A stretch of DNA of 64,000 nt from Streptomyces sp. P9-A4. GTDB taxonomy: Bacteria > Actinomycetota > Actinomycetes > Streptomycetales > Streptomycetaceae. Under the pieces are notes generated by a model. That model made no database searches. It was not told the origin of the DNA and saw nothing but the letters and a program-made list of their open reading frames with translations. The stretch is taken from positions 3,110,501 to 3,174,500 of the forward strand of contig NZ_JAZIFY010000001.1 of NCBI RefSeq assembly GCF_036634195.1, given 5' to 3'. Both the position numbers and the translations under genes were made by a program. Shown here piece after piece: positions 41,741-50,477 of this stretch; positions within the stretch are counted from its first letter, which is position 1; each line of letters opens with the position of its first letter.

Positions 41741-42904
41741 TCAGACCCGCATCGGCTGCGGCGACTCGCGCCGGTTCTCGTCCGGGCCCGGGTACTCGCG
41801 GATGATCTCGTACCGGGTGTTCCGCTCGACCGGCCGGAAACCCGCGTCGCGGATGAGGTCGAGCAGGTCCTCGCGGCCCAGCTTGTTCGGGGTGCCGTAG
41901 TTGTCGGCGTCGTGCGTGATCTTGTACTCGACGACCGAGCCGTCCATGTCGTCGGCGCCGTGCTGGAGCGCGAGCTGCGCCGTCTGCACGCCGTGCATGA
42001 CCCAGAAGACCTTGACGTGCGGCACGTTGTCGAAGAGCAGCCGGGAGACCGCGAAGGTCTTCAGCGCCTCGGCACCGGTCGCCATCGTGGTGCGCGCCTG
42101 GAGCTTGTTGCGGACCTTGCCGTCCTGCATGTCGACGAAGTCGTGCTGGTAGCGCAGCGGGATGAAGACCTGGAAGCCGCCGGTCTCGTCCTGGAGCTCA
42201 CGCAGCCGCAGCACGTGGTCCACGCGGTGGCGCGGCTCCTCGATGTGCCCGTACAGCATGGTCGCCGGGGTCTTGAGACCCTTCTCGTGGGCGAGCCGGT
42301 GGATCCGGGACCAGTCCTCCCAGTGGGTGTTGTGGTCCACGATGTGCTGCCGGACCTCCCAGTCGAAGATCTCGGCGCCGCCGCCGGTCAGCGACTCCAG
42401 ACCGGCCTCGATCAGCTCGTCGAGGATGTCGGAGGCGGACAGCCCGGAGATCGTCTCGAAGTGGTGGATCTCGGTGGCGGTGAACGCCTTGAGGGAGACG
42501 TTCGGCAGGGCCTTCTTGAGCTCGGAGAGGGAGCGCGGGTAGTACCGCCAGGGCAGGTTGGGGTGCAGCCCGTTGACGATGTGCAGCTCGGTGAGGTTCT
42601 CGTTCTCCATCGCCTTCGCGAGGCGCACGGCCTCCTCGATGCGCATGGTGTACGCGTCCTTCTCACCCGGCTTGCGCTGGAAGGAGCAGTAGGCGCAGGA
42701 GGCGGTGCACACGTTCGTCATGTTCAGATGACGGTTCACGTTGAAGTGCACCACGTCGCCGTTCTTGCGCGTCCGGACCTCGTGGGCCAGACCGCCGAGC
42801 CAGGCGAGGTCGTCGGACTCGTACAGGGCGATGCCGTCCTCACGGCTCAGCCGCTCACCGCCCCGGACCTTCTGCTCCAGCTCCCGCTTGAGCCCCGCGT
42901 CCAT
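41741..42904 (-). CDS. mqnE: Aminofutalosine synthase MqnE
   Basis: 387 aa radical-SAM enzyme. The [4Fe-4S] motif is Cys66-x3-Cys70-x2-Cys73 (CTASCAYC). The TIM-barrel and the C-terminal segments QVFIPLRYQHDF, TMATGAEALKTFAVSRLLFDNVPHVK and TPNKLGREDL are typical of MqnE rather than MqnC. It joins 3-(1-carboxyvinyloxy)benzoate with SAM to give aminofutalosine. The ATG has a GGGAGG site. It lies near UbiX, mqnP and UbiD-like genes, which together supply later steps. Confidence 0.93.
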   Translation of the reverse strand: MDAGLKRELEQKVRGGERLSREDGIALYESDDLAWLGGLAHEVRTRKNGDVVHFNVNRHLNMTNVCTASCAYCSFQRKPGEKDAYTMRIEEAVRLAKAMENENLTELHIVNGLHPNLPWRYYPRSLSELKKALPNVSLKAFTATEIHHFETISGLSASDILDELIEAGLESLTGGGAEIFDWEVRQHIVDHNTHWEDWSRIHRLAHEKGLKTPATMLYGHIEEPRHRVDHVLRLRELQDETGGFQVFIPLRYQHDFVDMQDGKVRNKLQARTTMATGAEALKTFAVSRLLFDNVPHVKVFWVMHGVQTAQLALQHGADDMDGSVVEYKITHDADNYGTPNKLGREDLLDLIRDAGFRPVERNTRYEIIREYPGPDENRRESPQPMRV

Positions 42905-42944
42905 ACGGCCGCCTCCCTTTTCTCCGAAATAAGCCGTGCCAACC

Positions 42945-42978
42945 GTACTCCCCCGCCCTCCGGGCGGGAGGTGCCCCC
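42945..42978. repeat. Interspersed hairpin element, copy 2 (inverted)
   Basis: Contains the stem CCCGCCC-TCC-GGGCGGG (42952-42968). On the minus strand it starts GGGGGCACCTCCC and ends GGGGGAGTAC, the same outer pattern as the copy at 7117-7152. It lies between the Lrp-type gene and mqnE and may also terminate the former. Confidence 0.45.
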
Positions 42979-42992
42979 GCTTCCGCTTCGCT

Positions 42993-43448
42993 TCAGCCCT
43001 CTTCGGGCAGCTCCCCGACCCGGTTCTCCCACTTCGTGGAGAGCACGATCGTCGTACGGGTACGGGAGACGCCCTTGGTGCCGCTGAGGCGGCGGATCGT
43101 CTTCTCCAGGCCGTCGACGTCGCCGACGCGCACCTTGAGCATGAACGAGTCGTCGCCGGCGATGAACCAGCAGTCCTCGATCTCGGCCAGGTCCTTGAGG
43201 CGGCGGGCCACGTCCTCGTGGTCGGCCGCGTCCGAGAGCGAGATGCCGATGAGGGCGGTCACGCCGAGGCCGAGCGAGGCGGCGTCGACGGTGGCGCGGT
43301 AGCCGGTGATGACCCCGGCGGCCTCAAGACGGTTGATGCGGTCGGTGACGGAGGGGCCTGAGAGCCCGACGAGCCGGCCGAGCTCGGCGTACGAGGCGCG
43401 TCCGTTCTCACGCAGAGCCTGGATGAGCTGCCTGTCCACGGCGTCCAT
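42993..43448 (-). CDS. Lrp/AsnC family transcriptional regulator
   Basis: 151 aa. HTH (DAVDRQLIQALRENGRASYAELGRLVGLSGPSVTDRINRLEAAGVI, excerpt LGRLVGLSGPSVTDRINRLE) is followed by an RAM/ACT-like ligand domain (about 65-145, CWFIAGDDSFMLKVRVGDVDGLEKTI). Such proteins respond to amino acids. GGAAGG site before the ATG. Upstream of mqnE in the same direction, which suggests possible local control of menaquinone genes. Confidence 0.9.
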   Translation of the reverse strand: MDAVDRQLIQALRENGRASYAELGRLVGLSGPSVTDRINRLEAAGVITGYRATVDAASLGLGVTALIGISLSDAADHEDVARRLKDLAEIEDCWFIAGDDSFMLKVRVGDVDGLEKTIRRLSGTKGVSRTRTTIVLSTKWENRVGELPEEG

Positions 43449-43572
43449 AGATAGATGCCTTCCATTGTCCAGCGATACCGCGAGTTTAGGTATAGAATCT
43501 AAGGTACACAGGGAAGACGCCCTGTGAATCTTTCAGCTGATCAAAGACGATCTTTCAGGAGTGGTGTTCACC

Positions 43573-43698
43573 GTGTACACGATCGAGATGGCCTACGCCC
43601 GTATGCGCGAGCTGCAGGAAATGGCCAACCGCTCGCGTGCCCACCAGCAGTCCGCCGCCTCGAAGCGTGCCGCCAAGAAGCACGCGAAGAAGCGCTAA
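43573..43698 (+). CDS. Small basic protein, 41 aa
   Basis: Starts (GTG 43573) YTIEMAYARMRELQEMANRS and ends KRAAKKHAKKR: a short amphipathic helix followed by a very basic Lys/Arg/Ala tail. AGGAG lies 11 nt before the chosen GTG; in-frame GTGs at 43561 and 43564 are closer to or overlap it. Codon use is coding-like. Its TAA overlaps the TAG of the convergent UbiX gene by two bases. I do not recognise a named family. Nucleic-acid or membrane binding is possible. Confidence 0.6.
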   Translation: MYTIEMAYARMRELQEMANRSRAHQQSAASKRAAKKHAKKR

Positions 43699-44372
43699 TC
43701 AGACCGGGGGGTCGCTCCGCCGAGCTCTCCCTCCCAACGGCGGTACAGCCGGTGCGGCACCCCTGCCGCGTCGAGCACCCGCCCGGCGACGAAGTCCACC
43801 AGGTCCTGGATGTGCGTCGCCCCCGCGTAGAACGCCGGAGAGGCGGGCAGCACCACTGCGCCCGCCTCGTCCAGCGCCACCATGTGTTTGAGCGTCTGTC
43901 CGTTCAGCGGGGTCTCCCGCACGGCGACCACCAGCGGACGCCGTTCCTTCAGCGTCACGCTCGCGACCCGCTGCAGCAGGTCCTTCGAGAGCCCCAGTGC
44001 CACTCCCGCCACCGCCGCGGTCGAGGCCGGCACCACCAGCATCCCCTTCGCCGGGTACGAACCCGAGGACGGCCCCGCGGCCAGGTCCCCGGCCGCCCAG
44101 TACCGCACGTCCTCAAGACGCCCCGCCATGTCGAAGGTCTCCGGCTTCCCGTCGGCGCCCCGCGCCAGCCAGGCCGCCAGGTCCTCGCGCCAGTGCGCGT
44201 CCCTGAACGAGATCCCCGTCTCGTCGAGCAGCGTCAGCCGCGAGGCACGCGACACGACCAGGTCGACGCTCTCCCCCGCGGCGAGCAGCCCGCGCAGCAC
44301 GGACGCCGCGTACGGCGTACCCGACGCCCCGGAGACCCCCACGATCCAGGGGGTGCGCTTGCCGTCGTTCAT
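43695..44372 (-). CDS. UbiX family flavin prenyltransferase
   Basis: 225 aa. The Rossmann-like FMN site GVSGASGTPYAASVLRGLL is at the N-terminus. VPASTAAVAGVALGLSKDLLQRVASVTLKERRPLVVAVRETPLN carries the conserved Ser/Lys/Arg/Glu set (excerpt LKERRPLVVAVRETPLN). It makes prenylated FMN, the cofactor of the UbiD-type decarboxylase encoded two genes upstream. The ATG at 44372 follows GGATAGG; the ATG at 44393 would add 7 residues. Confidence 0.9.
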   Translation of the reverse strand: MNDGKRTPWIVGVSGASGTPYAASVLRGLLAAGESVDLVVSRASRLTLLDETGISFRDAHWREDLAAWLARGADGKPETFDMAGRLEDVRYWAAGDLAAGPSSGSYPAKGMLVVPASTAAVAGVALGLSKDLLQRVASVTLKERRPLVVAVRETPLNGQTLKHMVALDEAGAVVLPASPAFYAGATHIQDLVDFVAGRVLDAAGVPHRLYRRWEGELGGATPRSD

Positions 44373-44404
44373 GCCGTCGAGCCTATCCGTCATCGGGCCG
44401 GGGA

Positions 44405-45307
44405 CTACGGGGTGAGCCCGCGGACCAGCAGGTCGAGCAGGGCGCACACGAACAGCGCCATCCCGATGAAACCGTTCACCGTGAAGAACGCCCGGTTCAG
44501 CCGCGACAGGTCGTGCGGCTTCACGATCGAGTGCTCGTAACAGAAGGCGGCCGCCACGATCACCAGGCCGACCCAGAAGAAGACACCCGCGTCGGTCGCC
44601 AGGGCGTACCAGACGAGCAGGCCGGTGGTGAGGACCGCCGAGGCGCGGGCGCCCCACAGCGCGGCCGGGATGCCGAAGCGCGCCGGGACCGACATCACGC
44701 CGTGCGCCCGGTCCGCCCGCACGTCCTGACAGGCGAAGATCAGGTCGAAGCCGCCGATCCAGACACCCACCGCCAGACCGAGGATCACCGCGTCCCAGGA
44801 CCACTCACCGGTCACCGCGAGCCAGGCGCCGATCGGCCCGATCGCCTGGGCGAGGCCCAGGATGGCGTGCGGGAAGTTGGTGAACCGCTTGCCGTACGGA
44901 TAGACCACCATCGGGATGACGGCGAGCGGCGCGAGCGCCAGACAGAGCGGGTTGAGCAGGGCCGCGGCACCGAGGAAGACGACGACGGCGATCCCGGCCC
45001 CGGTCCACGCCGAGCGCACCGACACCGCGCCGGTCACCAGCTCGCGGCTCGCGGTACGCGGATTACGCGCGTCGATCTCGCGGTCGATGATCCGGTTGCA
45101 GGCCATCGCGAAGGTCCGCAGCCCCACCATGCAGACGGTGACGAGGAACAGCGTCCACCAGTGGATGTTCTTGTCCACCTGGTACATCGCGGTGAGCGCG
45201 GCGGTGTACGCGAAGGGCAGCGCGAAGACCGAGTGCTCGATCATCACGAGGCGCAGGAACGCCTTCGTACGTCCCGGCTGGGCGCCGGGTACGGCGGCCG
45301 TGGTCAC
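44405..45307 (-). CDS. mqnP: Menaquinone biosynthesis prenyltransferase MqnP
   Basis: 300 aa UbiA-superfamily membrane enzyme with about eight helices. Both Asp-rich motifs are intact: ACNRIIDREIDARNPRT and FACQDVRADRAHGV. It transfers a polyprenyl chain to the dihydroxynaphthoate-type acid in the futalosine route. It starts inside the stop of the UbiD-like gene (4-base overlap) and ends 32 bp before the UbiX start. Confidence 0.9.
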   Translation of the reverse strand: MTTAAVPGAQPGRTKAFLRLVMIEHSVFALPFAYTAALTAMYQVDKNIHWWTLFLVTVCMVGLRTFAMACNRIIDREIDARNPRTASRELVTGAVSVRSAWTGAGIAVVVFLGAAALLNPLCLALAPLAVIPMVVYPYGKRFTNFPHAILGLAQAIGPIGAWLAVTGEWSWDAVILGLAVGVWIGGFDLIFACQDVRADRAHGVMSVPARFGIPAALWGARASAVLTTGLLVWYALATDAGVFFWVGLVIVAAAFCYEHSIVKPHDLSRLNRAFFTVNGFIGMALFVCALLDLLVRGLTP

Positions 45308-46761
45308 AGGCCGTACTCCTTCCAGCGGCGGTCCACGAGGGCCGCCGTCGCCGGGTCCGACGCCACCATGTCCGGCCAGCCGCCGTCCCGGGTGTAGCCC
45401 TCCTCGGGCAGCTTCTTCGTTGCGTCGATACCGGCCTTGCCGCCCCAGAACTGCTGGTAGGAGGCGTGGTCGAGGTGATCGACGGGGCCCTCGACGACCG
45501 TGAGGTCGCGGGCGTAGTCGGTGTTGCCGAGGGCTCGCCAGGACACCTCGTGCAGGTCGTGCACGTCGCAGTCCTTGTCGACCACGATGATCAGCTTGGT
45601 CAGCGACATCATGTGCGCGCCCCAGATGGCGTGCATGACCTTCTGCGCGTGCTTCGGGTACTTCTTGTCGATCGAGACGATCGCGCAGTTGTGGAAGCCG
45701 CCCGACTCCGGCAGGTGGTAGTCGACGATGTCCGGCACGATGATCTTGAGGAGCGGCAGGAAGAAACGCTCCGTCGCGCGGCCCAGCGGCCCGTCCTCGG
45801 TCGGCGGCCGGCCGACGACGATCGACTGGAGCAGCGGACGCTTCCGCATCGTCACACAGTCGATCTTCAACGCCGGGAAGGGCTCCTGCGGCGTGTAGAA
45901 GCCGGTGTGGTCGCCGAAGGGACCCTCCGGCAGCATCTCGCCGGGCTCCAGCCAGCCCTCGATGACGACCTCGGCCTGCGCCGGGACCTGGAGCGGGACG
46001 GTCTTGCAGTCGACCATCTCGATCCGCTTGCCCTGCACGAAGCCGGCGAAGAGGTACTCGTCGATGTCGCCGGGCAGCGGGGCCGTCGAGGCGTACGTCA
46101 CGGCCGGCGGGCAGCCGAAGGCGATGGCGACCGGCAGCCGCTCACCCTTCGCCGCCGCGACGGCGTAGTGGTTCCGGCTGTCCTTGTGGATCTGCCAGTG
46201 CATGCCGATGGTGCGCTTGTCGTGCCGCTGGAGGCGGTAGAGCCCGAGGTTCCGGACACCGGTCTCGGGGTGCTTGGTGTGGGTGAGCCCCAGGTTGAAG
46301 AAGGAGCCGCCGTCCTTGGGCCAGGTGAACAGCGCGGGCAGCTTGTCCAGGTCGACGTCGTCGCCGGTGAGGACGACCTCCTGCACGGGCGCGTCCCCGG
46401 CCTTCACCTTCTTCGGCGGCACGTGGACCATCGAGCCCAGCTTGCCGAAGGCCTCGCGGACGCCGACGAAACCGTGCGGCAGCTCGGGCTTGAGGAGCCC
46501 GCCGATCTTCTCGCTGATCTCGCCGTACGACTTGAGGCCGAGGGCCTTGAGCAGCCGGCGGTCCGTACCGAAGACGTTCATCGCGAGCGGCATCGAGGAG
46601 CCCTTGACGTTCTCGAAGAGAAGCGCGGGACCCCCTGCCTTGTTCACCCGGTCGACGATCTCCCCGACCTCCAGGTACGGGTCGACTTCGGCCTTGATGC
46701 GCTTGAGGTCGCCTTCGCGCTCGAGGGCCCTGAGCAGCGAGCGGAGATCGTCGTAAGCCAT
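45304..46761 (-). CDS. Menaquinone biosynthesis decarboxylase (UbiD family)
   Basis: 485 aa, UbiD fold. N-terminal MAYDDLRSLLRALEREGDLKRI, prFMN/metal-binding RLQRHDKRTIGMHWQIHKDSRNHY region (excerpt GMHWQIHKDSRNHY), EGPFGDHTGFYTP with the catalytic Glu, and C-terminal DHLDHASYQQFWGGKAGIDAT. It removes the carboxyl group from prenylated 1,4-dihydroxy-6-naphthoate using prenylated FMN. First gene of the UbiD - mqnP - UbiX unit. ATACTT ends about 8 bp before the ATG and no ribosome site is visible, so a leaderless mRNA is possible. Confidence 0.92.
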   Translation of the reverse strand: MAYDDLRSLLRALEREGDLKRIKAEVDPYLEVGEIVDRVNKAGGPALLFENVKGSSMPLAMNVFGTDRRLLKALGLKSYGEISEKIGGLLKPELPHGFVGVREAFGKLGSMVHVPPKKVKAGDAPVQEVVLTGDDVDLDKLPALFTWPKDGGSFFNLGLTHTKHPETGVRNLGLYRLQRHDKRTIGMHWQIHKDSRNHYAVAAAKGERLPVAIAFGCPPAVTYASTAPLPGDIDEYLFAGFVQGKRIEMVDCKTVPLQVPAQAEVVIEGWLEPGEMLPEGPFGDHTGFYTPQEPFPALKIDCVTMRKRPLLQSIVVGRPPTEDGPLGRATERFFLPLLKIIVPDIVDYHLPESGGFHNCAIVSIDKKYPKHAQKVMHAIWGAHMMSLTKLIIVVDKDCDVHDLHEVSWRALGNTDYARDLTVVEGPVDHLDHASYQQFWGGKAGIDATKKLPEEGYTRDGGWPDMVASDPATAALVDRRWKEYGL

Positions 46762-46850
46762 GAGGGCAAGTATCCGCCACCCGATAGGCTTGGCCCGTCA
46801 CCGGGGCCTGCGAAACGAGCCCCGCCACCGCTTCCAGGGGGCTGTCCCAC

Positions 46851-47240
46851 ATGCTCAGGGCGCTGCTGTTCATCCTGCCGCTGGCGCTGATGATCTACGC
46901 CTTCATCGACTGCCTGAACACCCCGGAGGAAGAGGTCAAGCACCTTCCGAAGCCGGTCTGGGCCATCGTCGTCCTGCTGTTCTCGGTGGTCGGCGCGATC
47001 GGCTGGATCGTCGCGGGCAAGGAGCGGCGGCCGAGGACCGGGCGCGGCGCGGGCGGCTGGGTGGCCCCCGACGACAACCCGGAGTTCCTGAAGTCCCTCA
47101 AGGACGAGAAGAAGGACGAGCGGGCGGCGGACGGACCGCGCGGCGAGGACGACTCGGCCCTGAGGGACTGGGAGGCGGACCTCCGCCGCCGCGAGGAAGA
47201 ACTCAAGAAGCGCGAGCGCGGCGAGGACCCGGAGAGCTGA
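46851..47240 (+). CDS. PLDc_N-domain membrane protein
   Basis: 129 aa. Two helices ([21 protein letters not shown] and [21 protein letters not shown]) form the phospholipase D-nuclease N-terminal-like module. A long charged tail with [21 protein letters not shown] may be coiled coil. Divergent from the UbiD-like gene across 89 bp. Function unknown. Confidence 0.8.
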   Translation: MLRALLFILPLALMIYAFIDCLNTPEEEVKHLPKPVWAIVVLLFSVVGAIGWIVAGKERRPRTGRGAGGWVAPDDNPEFLKSLKDEKKDERAADGPRGEDDSALRDWEADLRRREEELKKRERGEDPES

Positions 47241-47313
47241 TGGAGCCGCGGAAGCGGGAGCGCGTCGAGGGCGCGGGCCTCGGGAGTCCGCGCGGCCAGG
47301 GCACGGACAGCTG

Positions 47314-48204
47314 ATGGAGCTGCGTCTCCTCGCCACCTTCGAGAAGGTGGCCGACGTCCTCTCCTTCACCCGGGCCGCCGCCGACCTCGGCTACGCCCAG
47401 TCCAGCGTCACCGGCCAGATCCGGTCCCTGGAGTCCTCGCTCGGCGTGGAGCTGTTCGAGCGGCTCGGCAGCCGCATCCGGCTCACCGAGGCAGGGGAAC
47501 GCCTCCTGCCGTACGCCCGCCGGATGGCCGAGCTCGCGGAGGAGGCCCGTACCGCCGTCGCGGTCACCGGGGAACCCTCCGGGACGATCGCCGTCGGCAC
47601 CATGGAGTCCCTGACCTCCTACCGGCTGCCGCCGCTCCTGGAGTACTTCCACCACCGCTACCCGGGCGTCCGGCTCACCCTGCGGCCCACGCTCGGCGAC
47701 GCGACCCGGCAGGCGCTGCGGCAGGGCACGTACGACGTCGGCTTCCTGATGGAACCCGGCACGGAGCACGAGGGCCTGGAGTCGGAGGTCCTGGCCCCCG
47801 AACCCCTGGTCCTGGTGGCGGGACCGGACCACCCCCTCGCCGGCCGTACGGCCCTGACCGCCGAGGACCTGGCCGGAGCGCAGCTGGTGGGCACCGAGCC
47901 GGGCTGCCCGTACCGCGACCTCTTCGAGGAGGCGCTGCGGGAGTGGGCGCCGCCGTTCATGGAGTTCGGCACGATCGAGGCGACGAAGCGGGGCGTGGCC
48001 GGGGGCCTGGGGGTGGCGCTGCTGCCCCGGGTGACGGTGGCGGAGGAACTGGCGTCGGGGACGCTGGTGGAGCTGGCGTGGGAGGCCCCGTTCACCCTGT
48101 TCACCCAGCTCGCGTGGCGACGGGGGAAGCGGCTTCCGGCGCATGTCCGGCTGTTCGTGGAGCAGGCGCGGCGGCTGGTGCGGGAGCAGAGCCCGACGGG
48201 CTGA
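47314..48204 (+). CDS. LysR family transcriptional regulator
   Basis: 296 aa. N-terminal winged HTH (LRLLATFEKVADVLSFTRAAADLGYAQSSVTGQIRSLESSLGVELFERLG, excerpt AAADLGYAQSSVTGQIRSLE) plus a periplasmic-binding-like effector domain (about 95-290). The 3' end overlaps the convergent EamA gene by 104 bp. It may regulate that exporter, but LysR regulators are usually divergent from their targets. Confidence 0.88.
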   Translation: MELRLLATFEKVADVLSFTRAAADLGYAQSSVTGQIRSLESSLGVELFERLGSRIRLTEAGERLLPYARRMAELAEEARTAVAVTGEPSGTIAVGTMESLTSYRLPPLLEYFHHRYPGVRLTLRPTLGDATRQALRQGTYDVGFLMEPGTEHEGLESEVLAPEPLVLVAGPDHPLAGRTALTAEDLAGAQLVGTEPGCPYRDLFEEALREWAPPFMEFGTIEATKRGVAGGLGVALLPRVTVAEELASGTLVELAWEAPFTLFTQLAWRRGKRLPAHVRLFVEQARRLVREQSPTG

Positions 48205-49093
48205 GGTCGGGGTTGTCCCGTACGGCTCCGGGGGCGGTGTTCCGTGCCCCCGACAGGGTGACCCTGAGGCTGGCGAGCACGATCAGGGGGACGCCGAGCG
48301 CCTGGACGAGCCCGATGTGATGCCCGTACACGGCCCAGTCGACGCCCATGGCGACGGCGGGGTAGGTGAAGGCGAGCACGGCGATCTTGGCGGTGGGCAG
48401 CTTGGCGTAGGCGGCGTACATGAGCACGTACATCAGCCCGGTGTGGATGACCCCGAGCCCGACGAGCCAGGCCCAGCCGCCACCGATGCCGCCCAGCTCG
48501 CCGAAGCCGGCGAAGGGCAGCAGCAGGGGCAGCCCGACGAGCACCTGGACGAGGGCGACGAGATGCGGCCGGACGCCGGTGATCCGCTTGGTGACGAAGG
48601 TGGCGAGGGCGTAGAGCACGGCGGCGGCGAGGGCGAACCCGAGCCCCTTGAGGGAGGCGGTGTCGCCCGGCCGGACGCCGGAGACGAGGACGAGCCCGGC
48701 GAAGGCGAGCGCGAGCCACCCGAGCCTGCCGGCGGAGATCCGCTCCCGGGTGAGGACCGCCCCGAGCAGCACGAGGAAGAAGGGCTGGGTGTGGTAGACG
48801 ACGGTGGCGAGGGAGATGGAGGTGGCTTCGTAGGCCTCGAAGAGGAACACCCAGTTGAAGACGATGAACACGCCACCGAGGGCGGCGAGCCCGAAGGTCC
48901 GGGGGGTGAACCCGTGCCCGGTGAAGAACCCCCGGACGAGGCTGTAGAGCCCGAGCGCGAGGGCCCCGAAGAGGCACCGGAAGAACACCACGGTGAAGGG
49001 GGACGCCCCGGACTCGACGACGAAGACGCCGAGGGTGCCGGAGAGCACCATGGCGAGGGTGAGTTCGACGGTTCCCCTGGTCTCGTTTCTCAT
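48101..49093 (-). CDS. EamA/DMT family transporter
   Basis: 330 aa with ten helices in two EamA halves (LTLAMVLSGTLGVFVVESGASPFTVVFFRCLFGAL ... and GLGFALAAAVLYALATFVTKRI ...). Drug/metabolite exporters of this class move amino acids or other small metabolites. The last about 35 residues are Ala/Pro-rich and lie antisense to the LysR gene. The ATG at 49093 is divergent from the flavin reductase gene. Confidence 0.87.
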   Translation of the reverse strand: MRNETRGTVELTLAMVLSGTLGVFVVESGASPFTVVFFRCLFGALALGLYSLVRGFFTGHGFTPRTFGLAALGGVFIVFNWVFLFEAYEATSISLATVVYHTQPFFLVLLGAVLTRERISAGRLGWLALAFAGLVLVSGVRPGDTASLKGLGFALAAAVLYALATFVTKRITGVRPHLVALVQVLVGLPLLLPFAGFGELGGIGGGWAWLVGLGVIHTGLMYVLMYAAYAKLPTAKIAVLAFTYPAVAMGVDWAVYGHHIGLVQALGVPLIVLASLRVTLSGARNTAPGAVRDNPDLSPSGSAPAPAAAPAPRTAGHAPEAASPVATRAG

Positions 49094-49243
49094 GGGAACG
49101 ACGCTACGAACGGGGCGGGCGCCGGTCCACGAGCCAGTGGGGGGCGCTGCCGATGGGGCCGATAGCCGGAGGCGATGGACCGGGGAATAGCCCTGGGAGA
49201 AGGGGAGTTGGCAGCGGAACACCCCTGAAACCGGAGCGCAGAC

Positions 49244-49858
49244 ATGACCGCAGGCGCCACGCACGGCCCGAACCGCTCGTTCCTCTTCGTCCTGGGCAGC
49301 TCGCGCGCGGACGGCAACACCGAGATCCTGGCCCGCGAGGCCGCGGCGCAGCTGCCGCCCGAGGTGCCGCGGCGCTGGGTGGACCTGAACCGGCTGGCGC
49401 TGCCGGACTTCCAGGACGGCCGGCACGAGACGGCCGGATGGCCGGCCGACGAGAACGAGGAACTGCTGCGCCGGGCGACGCTGGAGGCGACGGACATCGT
49501 CATCGCCTCGCCCCTGTACTGGTACACCCTGTCGGCCCAGACGAAGCGCTACCTCGACTACTGGTCGGGCTGGCTGAACGTCCCGGACTCGGACTTCAAG
49601 GAGCGCATGACGGGCCGGACGCTGTGGGGCGTGACGGCGATGGCCCACGAGGAACACGAGGTGGCGGAAGGCCTGAGGACGGCCCTGCACCACTCGGCGG
49701 CCTACCTGGGCATGAACTTCGGCGGCGTACTGACGGGCACGGCCTCCCGACCGGGCCGCATCCACGCCGACGAACAGTCCCTCCTCCGAGCCAAGACCTT
49801 CTTCGCCGGCGCCACTCCGCTCGCGCGCTTCCCCTATGAGGAGGAGGCCGCCGCGTAG
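49244..49858 (+). CDS. NAD(P)H-dependent FMN reductase / flavodoxin-like oxidoreductase
   Basis: 204 aa flavodoxin fold. The FMN phosphate loop is GSSRADGNTEILAREAA, followed by SPLYWYTLSAQTKRYLDYWSGWL, typical of NAD(P)H:quinone or FMN reductases. It transfers hydride from NAD(P)H to FMN or quinones. The start is uncertain; MTAGATHGPNRS at 49244 fits, with a GAGCGCAG region upstream. Followed by a 131-bp gap before the DUF6247 gene. Confidence 0.85.
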   Translation: MTAGATHGPNRSFLFVLGSSRADGNTEILAREAAAQLPPEVPRRWVDLNRLALPDFQDGRHETAGWPADENEELLRRATLEATDIVIASPLYWYTLSAQTKRYLDYWSGWLNVPDSDFKERMTGRTLWGVTAMAHEEHEVAEGLRTALHHSAAYLGMNFGGVLTGTASRPGRIHADEQSLLRAKTFFAGATPLARFPYEEEAAA

Positions 49859-49989
49859 GAACCCTGCCGGTCGCGGTTCCTCCGGACCACCGTCACACCC
49901 GCCGGGGAGTGAGGCTCGCCCGCTCTCAGAGGTAGGTCACCTGGAGGACGTATCCGCATGCGTAGCGCGGGACGAGAAGGAAGACGAGC

Positions 49990-50343
49990 TCACCCGCCTA
50001 CCGCCTTGTGTGCGGCGCGGATGATGTCCCCGGCCGTCCGTACGTACCGGCGGCGCTCTTCCGGGTCCTCGGAGATCTGGGCCAGATATTCGGCGCGGCG
50101 CAGTTCGCGGGCGGTGTCGGGGAATCGCTCGATCTCGATGACCGCGGCCCACTGGATCAGGAACATGCGCAGAGGCGTGATGCCGCTCTGCTCGATGGCC
50201 TCCGTCACGGCCTCGCGCTGACTGGCGTCCATCTCGGGCAACCGCTCGGGAGCGACGACTGCGAGGGCGGCCCGCAGAGCGGCGGGATTCCGCTCGGGTC
50301 GCGGGATGAGTTCTCCGGTGTGGTCAGGCTGTGTCGTCACCAT
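49990..50343 (-). CDS. DUF6247 family protein
   Basis: 117 aa, all helical: RPERNPAALRAALAVVAPERLPEMDASQREAVTEAIEQSG ... FLIQWAAVIEIERFPDTARELRRAEYLAQ (excerpt IEIERFPDTARELRRAEYLA). Short actinobacterial proteins of this type often pair with RelE-like toxins. A GGAGG lies 2 nt before the ATG (50343) and 5 nt before an in-frame GTG (50340), so either may start translation. Downstream, a 23-codon frame (AGELVFLLVPRYACGYVLQV) could be the C-terminus of a decayed toxin. Role uncertain. Confidence 0.6.
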   Translation of the reverse strand: MVTTQPDHTGELIPRPERNPAALRAALAVVAPERLPEMDASQREAVTEAIEQSGITPLRMFLIQWAAVIEIERFPDTARELRRAEYLAQISEDPEERRRYVRTAGDIIRAAHKAVGG

Positions 50344-50477
50344 GTCCTCCAAGGGGTGCCCCAGCCAGCGTATCCAGCCGGAGCGAGACCTGTGCCGGTC
50401 GCACACCGACCGTGAAGCGCCACGCGCGGAGCCGAGCAGGCGTGATACCGACGCTCCGCCGGGGAAGAGTCACGTCC

